From Rosenbergiella australiborealis (lineage in GTDB: Bacteria > Pseudomonadota > Gammaproteobacteria > Enterobacterales > Enterobacteriaceae): a stretch of 64,000 nucleotides of DNA. The first letter of the stretch is position 1. Each line of letters starts with the position of its first letter. Of this stretch, positions 56,090 to 63,546 are shown one piece after another. Under the pieces are notes generated by a model. That model searched no databases. It was not told where the DNA came from and saw only the letters and a list, made by a program, of their open reading frames with translations. The stretch spans positions 1 to 64,000 of the forward strand of contig NZ_JABBFO010000009.1 in the NCBI RefSeq assembly GCF_018494035.1, given 5' to 3'. The translations under genes and the position numbers were made by a program.

Positions 56090-57455
56090 AAATAACACGG
56101 GAAAAAGCCTGCTGTACTGCACGCTTTCGAGAATAGTGATCAAAGCACAAACAGATATGTCGAACCAGTAAACGCCCTTTCGCTGTCACCTGCAAACGTT
56201 CGGCCGTGATGGTCACCAACCCATCCTGTACCATCGGTGAGAGTAAGCCGAGTTCTTGGGCAAAATAATCGGAAAAAGGCTGATCGATTAAAGCTTCTAT
56301 CTCTGCTATCTCTAGCGAAAAGTGACACATTAAGTTTTTGATGATGTCACGCCGCAAAATATCTTCAGCGCTCAAGCGTAGCCCTCGAACTAATGCACTC
56401 CCCTTCTGGCGTAAGCCTGTTGACCAGCCGGTCAATGATTTCTCGTTTTGGCTATAAGTATCGCCGACCATACTGATCGCCGAGGCACCGACGCCTAATA
56501 GATCTGTATCACTTTGAGTGGTATAGCCCTGAAAATTACGATGTAAACGGCCCGCACGCTGTGCTTGAGCGAGTTCATCATCAGGTAAGGCAAAGTGATC
56601 CATACCGATAAATTGATAACCACTCGTCTGTAACTGGTCAATGGTCTGCTGCAGTATTCTCAGCTTTTGAGCCGCCGTCGGTAGCTCTTCTACTTTAATC
56701 TTACGCTGAGCAGCGAATAAATCAGGCATATGAGCATAATTAAACACACTCATCCTATCTGGGCGTAAAGCGGTTACCTGTTTGATCGTGTGCGCAAAAC
56801 TCTCAACCGTTTGTAGCGGTAAACCATAAATTAAATCGACATTGATTGAGCGAAAACCGAGCTGCTTCATTGTTGAGAGTAACTGAATAATCTGTCCCTC
56901 ATCTTGCTCACGATTTACCCGTTGCTGAACGGCGGGATTAAAATCTTGCACCCCCATACTTAAGCGATTAAATCCCATTGCACGTAATGCCGACAATCGC
57001 TCTACGGAAAATTGACGTGGGTCTAGCTCAAGAGAGATCTCTGCATCTTTATGTAATCTGAACACCTCACGTATTAATGTCATCAATTCAGCTAATTGCT
57101 CATCATTTAAGAACGTCGGTGTTCCGCCGCCAAAATGAATTTGCGTCAATAACCGCTGCTTAAAAAGCGTGGCACGTTGCCGAATTTCTGCTTTTAACTG
57201 CTGTAAATAGCGTTCCGCCTTCTCAGGGTGACGCGTAATCACCTTATGACACCCACAAAAGTAACAAAGCTGATGGCAAAAAGGGATATGCAGGTAAAGA
57301 GAAAGAGAACGATTCGGATAACGGCCTGTCGCGAGACGAAAATCTTCTTCAGAAAAATGCGGCGTGAACTCTACTGCGGTGGGGTAAGACGTATAGCGTG
57401 GACTCGAAGAATTATACTTTTCGATCAGGGCCTGATCCCATTCGACTGGTAACAT
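56088..57455 (-). CDS. hemN: Oxygen-independent coproporphyrinogen III oxidase
   Basis: HemN performs the anaerobic decarboxylation of coproporphyrinogen III in heme synthesis. The 455-aa radical-SAM protein (E. coli 457) has the iron-sulfur cluster motif CxxxCxxC as Cys60, Cys64 and Cys67 (PFCHQLCYFCGC) and the SAM region HFGGGTPTFL. GAGG lies just before the ATG. It is convergent with glnG; yihI is upstream. Confidence 0.97.
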   Translation of the reverse strand: MLPVEWDQALIEKYNSSSPRYTSYPTAVEFTPHFSEEDFRLATGRYPNRSLSLYLHIPFCHQLCYFCGCHKVITRHPEKAERYLQQLKAEIRQRATLFKQRLLTQIHFGGGTPTFLNDEQLAELMTLIREVFRLHKDAEISLELDPRQFSVERLSALRAMGFNRLSMGVQDFNPAVQQRVNREQDEGQIIQLLSTMKQLGFRSINVDLIYGLPLQTVESFAHTIKQVTALRPDRMSVFNYAHMPDLFAAQRKIKVEELPTAAQKLRILQQTIDQLQTSGYQFIGMDHFALPDDELAQAQRAGRLHRNFQGYTTQSDTDLLGVGASAISMVGDTYSQNEKSLTGWSTGLRQKGSALVRGLRLSAEDILRRDIIKNLMCHFSLEIAEIEALIDQPFSDYFAQELGLLSPMVQDGLVTITAERLQVTAKGRLLVRHICLCFDHYSRKRAVQQAFSRVI

Positions 57456-57621
57456 GCTTACCTCTTACGTTGGTTTTACCACCGCGCTTACCTCGTCCGT
57501 GACGGGAGAATAAGCGTCGATGCAGCATAGATTTTCTATGCGACAAGCGTAAAAGTTTACTGACTATCCAAAAGAGATAACAGGCGAATAATCCGGCAGG
57601 AATTGATCCAAGCCAATGCAT
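57412..57621 (-). CDS. Possible small membrane protein between yihI and hemN
   Basis: I do not recognise this 69-aa frame. It would start MHWLGSIPAGLFACYLFWIVSKLLRL, giving one hydrophobic helix (about 6-24), followed by a very basic tail rich in Arg, Lys and Gly. AAGGA lies about 10 nt upstream. It overlaps the first 44 bp of hemN in another frame. It could be a real small protein, like the DUF2489-type proteins placed here in some gammaproteobacteria, or a chance frame. Confidence 0.3.
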   Translation of the reverse strand: MHWLGSIPAGLFACYLFWIVSKLLRLSHRKSMLHRRLFSRHGRGKRGGKTNVRGKHVTSRMGSGPDRKV

Positions 57622-57674
57622 TATTAATTAATCCTTCTGATGAATGACAGGGAGTAAGCTCCCCGTCGCTACCA

Positions 57675-58178
57675 TCATTGGCCTTTTAACAAACGATACA
57701 TATCTTCTTCTGCTTCGTCGTCTTTTTCGTCATCATCAATTTCGATACCGAGTAAGACCATCAATTCTTCAATACGATCTAAGCGAGCTTCTAACCAGGT
57801 TTGATCTTCACTACTTAACGTTTCACCCGCTTCTAGGCGATCTAATAACTGGTCTAAACGCGGATCATTTTCCAACATACGGAGTTCTTGCTGGCGGCTC
57901 ATTTTTTCCGGCTCAGCAGTGGCATGAATAACCGGAGCGGCGGCTACCTTACCTTCAGCAATCAATGGAACTGGAGTTTTGCTCCCTAAACGTGGGTCCG
58001 TTTTTTGCGGTGCGGTGCCCCCTTGATTCTGGGCCACTTTAGGATGGCTACGATTACCCGCCACATTGCCTTTAAGTTTACTTTTACGCTTGCGCTCTCT
58101 GCCTTCAAGATTAAGTTCAGCGCGGGTTTTACGGCGTTCCGTAGACTTGCTTTTGGTAGGTCTGGAAGGTTGCTTCAT
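57675..58178 (-). CDS. yihI: Der GTPase-activating protein YihI
   Basis: YihI stimulates the GTPase of the ribosome-assembly factor Der and delays 50S maturation in early growth. From ATG 58178 the product is 167 aa (E. coli 169). It has a basic, disordered N-terminal half (RPTKSKSTERRKTRAELNLE), DPRLGSKTPVPL, and an acidic C-terminal half with LEAGETLSSEDQTWLEARLDRI and the DDDEKDDEAEED run. A start at 58193 is possible. A CsrC-like RNA gene lies upstream. Confidence 0.92.
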   Translation of the reverse strand: MKQPSRPTKSKSTERRKTRAELNLEGRERKRKSKLKGNVAGNRSHPKVAQNQGGTAPQKTDPRLGSKTPVPLIAEGKVAAAPVIHATAEPEKMSRQQELRMLENDPRLDQLLDRLEAGETLSSEDQTWLEARLDRIEELMVLLGIEIDDDEKDDEAEEDMYRLLKGQ

Positions 58179-58246
58179 AGTGTCAGGTCTCAAGGAGGAT
58201 TACATCGATAGGTTCTGAACGGGAATCTAGCAGAAACCTGGACAAT

Positions 58247-58385
58247 AAAAAAGCGGTAACACTAAGGTTACCGCCCTTTCGTCCTTTTTTCGTCTTCCAT
58301 TACGGTAATGTTCGCATCCCTATCCGTGAACAAGGTTCCTTGAGGCTTTCCTTAGCGGATTAACTGTAGTCGAAGAATCCAATAG
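58247..58385 (-). ncRNA. csrC: CsrC-like small RNA (CsrA sponge)
   Basis: E. coli csrC lies between yihA and yihI, read toward yihI, which is the layout here. The minus strand carries seven GGA motifs within 58380-58282 (as AAGGA, ATGGA, ACGGA and similar), the CsrA-binding signature. It ends with a terminator, GCGGTAAC (58274-58267) pairing with GTTACCGC (58260-58253) and a T-run. It is shorter than E. coli CsrC (about 245 nt). The 5' end is a guess; I found no clear promoter or UvrY box. The rest of the 444-bp gap (58386-58622) holds only the yihA leader. Confidence 0.68.
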
Positions 58386-58622
58386 CACAAGGAAACATTA
58401 ACGATAAATTTTACTATTTATTCATCCTTTTGATTTTTATTATTTTTTACCGATTATCGGACGACTCACTAATAACTTTATGGATAAAAATAGGTAAGAT
58501 TACGATAATAACGCCCATCGGACAGCCCACGTATGCTCGGCTATCGTATAACAATGCGCGAAATCTAGGCAAAAGGGAGGTATACTCGCGCATTATGCGA
58601 TTAAAATTATCTGGAGTTTGCT

Positions 58623-59252
58623 GTGCCGAGCTGGAATTATCACGTCACTCATTTTGTAACTAGTGCACCGGATGTTCGTCATCTCCCTGACGACACTGGC
58701 GCGGAAGTCGCCTTTGCGGGCCGCTCTAATGCCGGAAAGTCGAGTGCGTTGAATGCCCTAACCCAACAAAAAAGCCTTGCACGAACCAGTAAGACTCCGG
58801 GCCGAACGCAACTCATTAACTTATTTGAAGTCACTGATGGAATTCGTTTAGTCGATCTACCCGGTTATGGTTATGCCGAAGTCCCCGAAGAAGTTAAACG
58901 CAAATGGCAAAAATCTCTCGGTGAGTATTTAGAAGTTCGCCAAGCACTCAAAGGGTTGGTGGTATTAATGGATATTCGCCATCCGATGAAAGAGCTCGAT
59001 CAACAAATGGTAACTTGGGCTGTCGCCAGCGAAATTCCCGTTTTAGTACTCCTAACGAAAGCGGATAAACTCGCTTCGGGTGCACGTAAAAAACAATTAG
59101 CCACAGTACGTGAAGCAAGCCTAGCGTTTATGGGTGAAGTACAAGTCGAACTCTTTTCATCATTAAAAAAGATGGGAATTGATAAATTAAGTCAGAAGCT
59201 GGATGAGTGGTTTACTGAACATCTTGAAGAGATGAGTACGCTGGACGAATAA
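58623..59252 (+). CDS. yihA: Ribosome biogenesis GTPase YihA/EngB
   Basis: This essential GTPase takes part in 50S subunit assembly. The 209-aa protein (E. coli 210) has G1 GRSNAGKS at 33-40, the G2 threonine in KTPGRTQ, G3 [10 protein letters not shown] and G4 TKADKL. The GTG start is supported by GGAG 6-7 nt upstream and by the conserved [15 protein letters not shown]-terminus. It is convergent with Spot 42. Confidence 0.96.
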   Translation: MPSWNYHVTHFVTSAPDVRHLPDDTGAEVAFAGRSNAGKSSALNALTQQKSLARTSKTPGRTQLINLFEVTDGIRLVDLPGYGYAEVPEEVKRKWQKSLGEYLEVRQALKGLVVLMDIRHPMKELDQQMVTWAVASEIPVLVLLTKADKLASGARKKQLATVREASLAFMGEVQVELFSSLKKMGIDKLSQKLDEWFTEHLEEMSTLDE

Positions 59253-59277
59253 ACACGATTTACCCCTCCTAAAACGA

Positions 59278-59387
59278 AAAAACGCCCCAGAGATAAACAA
59301 GATCGCTGGGGCGGCTAACGTGTAGCCCAATCCGATTACGTGAAGTAAAAGGTCTTAAAGATAGAACATCTTACCTCTGTACCCTAC
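59278..59387 (-). ncRNA. spf: Spot 42 RNA
   Basis: Read on the minus strand the 110-nt segment starts GTAGGGTACAGAGGTAAGAT and follows E. coli Spot 42 almost base for base through the unstructured target-binding regions as far as CACGTAATCGGATT. It then has the GGGCTA/TAGCC stem and a terminator in which CGCCCCAG pairs with CTGGGGCG, with a changed loop, then TTTTT. Spot 42 represses catabolic mRNAs with Hfq and is itself repressed by CRP-cAMP. Here polA, its usual upstream neighbour, is absent. Confidence 0.93.
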
Positions 59388-59394
59388 GTCTGAA

Positions 59395-59423
59395 AATGTA
59401 CCCCAATTTTTATAAGCGGGGAA
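59395..59423 (-). promoter_or_regulatory. spf promoter
   Basis: On the minus strand a -10 TACATT (59400-59395) lies 7 nt before the RNA start at 59387, with TTCCCC (59423-59418) at -35 after 17 bp. I did not identify a convincing CRP site. Confidence 0.55.
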
Positions 59424-59742
59424 GCGCTTTTTTTGTCCAAAAACAGCGCTCTCAGACCAATAATGTCGAGTAGATCATATAAATAACGCTTAAGTCTCGC
59501 AACAATGTTAAAAATATGTTTCTCAATAATCAAAAAAGGCGTATGCTCTGCCCCCGATTTTGGAGACGTCAAAGTGATAAAAAAATAGCCTGAAAGGTGC
59601 ATAAAGGCTGACTTTTTTGGGAAACTATTTTTTCGTGATCAGCGTCTTAAATTACAAAATTTTAATAAAATTAGTACTAATTTACACGTTATTCTGCAGT
59701 AACCTCTTAAAAAGAGTTAACACCTTTTTCGGGATAAAAATA
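59423..59742 (+). other. Gene-free leader upstream of the OprB-like porin
   Basis: There is no supportable gene between spf and the porin. AGCGCT (59423-59428) and AGCGCT (59445-59450), with TTTTT and AAAAA inside, form an A/T-cored hairpin. Further on AGCCT (59587-59591) and AGGCT (59605-59609) form a small stem with six T's at 59613-59618, which looks like a weak terminator or attenuator about 120 bp before the porin start. Confidence 0.35.
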
Positions 59743-61083
59743 ATGAAAATAAAAAATAAATTTTTTTTAAATGCACCTTCTATTTTCGCTCTTTCATTAG
59801 TTGCAGCAAGCTGCGCTGCGGCCTTACCTGCAGCACAAGCTGCGGCTCCTTTTAGTTATGATTCGCCGTGGATGCTCGGTGACTGGGGGGGGACGCGTAG
59901 CCAACTCAAAGAAGACGGTGTCGATTTCCAGCTCAATTACACGATGGAAACAGCCTCAAACTTAGCGGGTGGGTATAACTCTTCGACCACCATGCGTTAT
60001 GCTGACCAACTCGCATTTGGTATTGATCTTGACCTTGAAAAACTTCTAGGCTGGGATAACACCGAGTTTCAAATGACCATTACCGACCGTAACGGACGTA
60101 ATCTTTCAGATGATGCGGTAAGCCGTAACGGTATGCTCTCCTCAGTACAAGAAGTCTATGGTCGTGGGCAAACTTGGCGTCTGACTCAATTTTGGGTACG
60201 CAAGCATCTATTCGATAACTTGGTAGATATTAAAGCCGGCCGTGTTACCGTTGGCGAAGACTTCGATACGATCGATAGTAAATTCCAAAACTTAGCCTTC
60301 GGTGGCGGTCAAGCCGGAAACTGGCGTGGCGATCACTGGTATAACTGGCCAATATCTCAATGGGGCGGTCGTGTTGCTATCAACGTAACCCCAGAGGTTT
60401 TCTTTCAAGTCGGTTTCTATAACCAAACCCCTTACAACTATGATCGGGGTGATGGTTTCCGCTTTGAAGTTAGCCAAACCGTTGGAAATCTAGTTCCCGC
60501 AGAATTAGTGTGGCACCCTACCTTTGGCCCAGACAACTTAAAAGGTAATTACCGTTTAGGTGGTTACTACTCCTCTGTTCAGGATGAGGTATACGGCTCA
60601 TGGCGTAATGGTAATAGTGACACTGCCCATGCCTACGGTGGCTACTTACTGGCACAACAACAACTTTATGCACAGCCTGGTGGAAGTAATCGTGGCTTAA
60701 CGCTCACCGCTCAAGCAGTGATGAATGACCATAAAACAGCGAAAATTGATAATTACCAATCGTTGACTTTAGTATGGAAAGGCTTGGCGGATGCACGCCC
60801 TGAAGATGAAATTGGAGTAGGTGCTTCACGTATTCACGTCAATTCTAGCTATTCAACGATGCAACGCCGTGAAAATAATGCTAATGGTGCTTATTATGAA
60901 AGCAACCCGGTCTGGATCCCTATCCAGCACGGTTCAGAATATGACTATGAGGTATATTACAATATTCACGCGACCAACTGGTTACAAGTCCGCCCTAACC
61001 TACAATATGTTGTCGCACCGGGTGCAGAAAGCGGTGTGAAAAATGCATTAGTCGGTGGTATTAGCGCCAACCTCAGCTTCTAA
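59743..61083 (+). CDS. Carbohydrate-selective porin, OprB family
   Basis: OprB porins let glucose and other sugars cross the outer membrane. From ATG 59743 the protein is 446 aa with a signal peptide ending ...PAAQA and then APFSYDSPWMLGDWGGTRSQL, the usual start of the mature family. It continues with beta-strand repeats, WRLTQFWVRKHLFDNLVDIKAGRV, and a C-terminal Phe required for barrel assembly. A frame from 59617 adds 42 residues before the signal peptide and is rejected. It stands where polA should be and may be an acquired or relocated gene. The sugar carried cannot be told from sequence. Confidence 0.9.
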   Translation: MKIKNKFFLNAPSIFALSLVAASCAAALPAAQAAAPFSYDSPWMLGDWGGTRSQLKEDGVDFQLNYTMETASNLAGGYNSSTTMRYADQLAFGIDLDLEKLLGWDNTEFQMTITDRNGRNLSDDAVSRNGMLSSVQEVYGRGQTWRLTQFWVRKHLFDNLVDIKAGRVTVGEDFDTIDSKFQNLAFGGGQAGNWRGDHWYNWPISQWGGRVAINVTPEVFFQVGFYNQTPYNYDRGDGFRFEVSQTVGNLVPAELVWHPTFGPDNLKGNYRLGGYYSSVQDEVYGSWRNGNSDTAHAYGGYLLAQQQLYAQPGGSNRGLTLTAQAVMNDHKTAKIDNYQSLTLVWKGLADARPEDEIGVGASRIHVNSSYSTMQRRENNANGAYYESNPVWIPIQHGSEYDYEVYYNIHATNWLQVRPNLQYVVAPGAESGVKNALVGGISANLSF

Positions 61084-61094
61084 TACGCTTAATA

Positions 61095-61123
61095 ATCCGT
61101 ACCGGAAATTATCTGGTACGGAT
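61095..61123 (+). terminator. Hairpin after the porin gene
   Basis: ATCCGTACC (61095-61103) pairs perfectly with GGTACGGAT (61115-61123) around an 11-nt loop, followed by ATTCTTC, a weak T-tract. Confidence 0.6.
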
Positions 61124-61184
61124 ATTCTTCCCTTGCTAGCCTTCGCCGCTACGGTTACTTTCTTGTTTCTACCAAGGAGAACCT

Positions 61185-61781
61185 ATGTCTCAATCCCCAC
61201 GTACAGCATCCATTATTGACGAACAAATCCTCTCTGAGGATTGGTATTCCCTGAAAAAATATACGGTTGACTATCGACGTGCAGATGGTACCCATCAGAC
61301 TTACAGCCGTGAAGTCTATAATAAGGGTGATGGTGTCACCATATTTCTTTACAACCGCCCACTTCAATCCATTATCCTGACCCGACAGTTTCGCTTACCT
61401 CTCATGATCCAAGGAGAATCTGGTTTATTGATCGAAACAGCTGCAGGATTACTTGAGGGAGAGGATCCGATCACTCGGATCCGAGCAGAAGTAGAAGAAG
61501 AAACAGGTTATCGTATTAATCATGTGACTAAAATTTTTGATGCGTGGATGAGCCCTGGAGCAGTCACGGAAAAACTACATTTCTTCACTGCTGAATATTC
61601 CCATCAGGACAAAGTAAATTCAGGCGGCGGACTGATAACTGAAGGAGAGGATATTGAAGTGATTGAGATGCCTTTTCAGCAGGCCTTCACCATGATGACT
61701 CATGGGGATATTAAAGATGCCAAAACAATCATGTTGCTGCAGTATGCAATGATCAACAAGTTATTCGATGATAAAGAATAA
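61185..61781 (+). CDS. nudK: Nudix hydrolase, NudK-like (GDP-mannose pyrophosphatase)
   Basis: NudK of E. coli hydrolyses GDP-mannose and related nucleoside diphosphate sugars. The 198-aa protein (E. coli 191) aligns throughout (SREVYNKGDGVTIFLYN, ILTRQFRLP, AWMSPGAVTEKLHFFTAEY). The Nudix box is GLLEGEDPITRIRAEVEEETGY with Asp for the first Glu and Ala for the usual Arg; E. coli NudK also lacks that Arg (Lys). The metal-binding EVEEE is kept. AAGGAG lies 5-6 nt before the ATG. It stands alone, not next to the E. coli neighbours of nudK. Confidence 0.8.
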   Translation: MSQSPRTASIIDEQILSEDWYSLKKYTVDYRRADGTHQTYSREVYNKGDGVTIFLYNRPLQSIILTRQFRLPLMIQGESGLLIETAAGLLEGEDPITRIRAEVEEETGYRINHVTKIFDAWMSPGAVTEKLHFFTAEYSHQDKVNSGGGLITEGEDIEVIEMPFQQAFTMMTHGDIKDAKTIMLLQYAMINKLFDDKE

Positions 61782-62133
61782 AATCATACTTATAAGGCGG
61801 AGAGTGACCTACTGGATGATTCCGCCTATAACGCCAACGACGCAAAATAACTCTCACTGCTGATCAGCCCCTTCACCCATTTAATCCCTTACCCATCACT
61901 GTAAAATCATTCTGATTACACCACATACGGTCCTGAATAACCGGCTAAAACGCTGTTTCACACTTAACCAGATCAATCATCTATCCGACTGTTTTATAGG
62001 GTTATAGAATTTTTTACCCACCGCTGACTTAGCAAAAAAAGAGATATCCTTTGTTAATTTTCATAGTTTGTATGCCTGCTAAAAATTGCTATAGCTATTG
62101 GTATAACAATAATGGTCAACCGTTGGAGTACCC
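61782..62133 (+). other. Gene-free region between the Nudix gene and ssuA
   Basis: No coding frame is supported here. AGGCGGA (61795-61801) pairs with TCCGCCT (61821-61827) with a 19-nt loop and no T-run, possibly ending the Nudix transcript. The AT-rich stretch 62030-62115 should hold the ssuA promoter, with TATAAC near 62101 as a possible -10. I found no secure Cbl or CysB site. Confidence 0.4.
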
Positions 62134-63078
62134 GTGAAAAAAATTCTACCTTTAACTTTGGTGATTAGCAGTTTACTGACCGCCTCCTTCGCGGCCACTG
62201 CCGAACAATCAGTGGTCACTATCGGCTTTCAGAAAGCGAGCCTATTTACTATCATCAAATCACGCCAATCCCTTGAAAAGCAGTTTTCACCACAAGGTGT
62301 GACCGTTCGTTGGGTTGAATTTCCTGCAGGTCCGCAGATGCTTGAGGGATTAAATATTGGCGCTATTGATCTGGCTGCAACAGGCGATGCCCCACCTATT
62401 TTTGCACAAGCAGCACAAGCTGATTTGATCTACCTCGCCCATTCGGTACCAAATCCAAACAGCGAGGCAATCGTTGTCCCTGAAAACTCATCGATTCATA
62501 CCATTGCCGATCTTAAAGGTAAGCGGGTAGCACTTAATAAAGGCTCGGATGTGAACTATTTATTAGTTGCTGCACTGCAAAAGGCCGGGCTCAGCTATAA
62601 AGATATACAACCCGTTTATCTCCCCCCTGCAGATGCTCGGGCGGCCTTCCAGAAAGGTGCCGTCGATGCTTGGGCAATTTGGGATCCTTACCTCGCCGAA
62701 GTCAGCGCTACGACTCACGCCCGCACGATCACAACTGCAGAAGGATTAGTCCCACATTACTCATTTTATTTAGCGAGTCGTAAATTTGCTGAAGGCTCGC
62801 CTAAGCTCGCTTTACAAGTCGAAAAGGCCTTAGAAGAAAACGGCCAGTGGGCTAATAATCATAAACAGGAAACAGCACAACTTCTCTCCGCTGCAACCGG
62901 TCTCGGAATTAATTATTGGCATACAACCCTAGCGCGTATTGATTATACGACGCAACGTATGACACCGGATGTTTTTAAGCAACAACAAAATTTAGCTGAT
63001 ACTTTCAGCCAGATTCACCTTATTCCTAAGCAGGTTGATGTCAGCAACGCGACTTGGTCTTTGGATAAGAAGAACTAA
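62134..63078 (+). CDS. ssuA: Aliphatic sulfonate-binding periplasmic protein
   Basis: SsuA binds alkanesulfonates for the SsuBC ABC importer in sulfur starvation. The 314-aa protein (E. coli 319) has a signal peptide ending ...ATA before EQSVVTIGFQKAS, and the family segments FPAGPQMLEGLNIGAIDLAATGDAPPIFAQAA and LNKGSDVNYLLVAALQKAG. The GTG at 62134 has TTGGAG 6 nt upstream. In E. coli it lies in ssuEADCB; here it is alone on the plus strand and convergent with ssuD. Confidence 0.9.
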   Translation: MKKILPLTLVISSLLTASFAATAEQSVVTIGFQKASLFTIIKSRQSLEKQFSPQGVTVRWVEFPAGPQMLEGLNIGAIDLAATGDAPPIFAQAAQADLIYLAHSVPNPNSEAIVVPENSSIHTIADLKGKRVALNKGSDVNYLLVAALQKAGLSYKDIQPVYLPPADARAAFQKGAVDAWAIWDPYLAEVSATTHARTITTAEGLVPHYSFYLASRKFAEGSPKLALQVEKALEENGQWANNHKQETAQLLSAATGLGINYWHTTLARIDYTTQRMTPDVFKQQQNLADTFSQIHLIPKQVDVSNATWSLDKKN

Positions 63079-63092
63079 GAAAATGACTCGAT

Positions 63093-63119
63093 AAAAAACC
63101 CTTCGATAATTTGAAGGGC
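63093..63119 (-). terminator. Minus-strand terminator with no gene attached
   Basis: On the minus strand CCCTTC (63118-63113) pairs with GAAGGG (63104-63099) and is followed by TTTTTT (63098-63093). The polarity fits a transcript coming from the right, yet the nearest minus-strand gene (ssuD) already has its own terminator at 63476. On the plus strand it could only serve ssuA as a hairpin without a T-run. Confidence 0.65.
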
Positions 63120-63475
63120 TAGATTACCGACAACGTCCTCGCCTCTTGGCCAGGACGTTGATCGACTAGAATGAGTTAACTCATACGTCAATACCCATAA
63201 ATCATCCTCTTCTCGGCGCCCTAAAGAATCCTTTCTATCCCAAAATTTAAGTCAATATGACTTATCGCTCACGCCTAGCTATCAGGTTAGCCGATACAAT
63301 TCACGATGCCTTAACGCGAATGCCAATCCAAGCAAAGTGGTAAAGGTGAAAACCCTCTGTAAAACCCAGCGCTGAGATTAACATGCTCAATACCACTGTG
63401 AATGACGTATTGAAAACAGCCGCTAACCGACTAGAAGCAGTAAAAAAATAGCGCAATCGCAGCCTTCGATGGTTC
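63120..63475. other. Gene-free, probably decayed region between ssuA and ssuD
   Basis: No open frame of useful length is present on either strand. A hairpin CAACGTCCT (63131-63139) pairing with AGGACGTTG (63152-63160) stands near the left end. Short translatable pieces are broken by stops; I could not assign them to a family. Bounded by minus-strand terminators on both sides, the stretch looks like the remains of a lost minus-strand gene (inference). Confidence 0.35.
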
Positions 63476-63503
63476 AAAAAAACCCCTCGTGAAAAGAGGG
63501 GTT
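63476..63503 (-). terminator. Terminator of ssuD
   Basis: On the minus strand AACCCCTC (63503-63496) pairs with GAGGGGTT (63488-63481) around a 7-nt loop and continues in a T-run, 43 bp after the ssuD stop. Confidence 0.88.
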
Positions 63504-63546
63504 CGTCAGCAATCTACTCGGCGAATAAGAGAAGGGTTTTTCGAGC

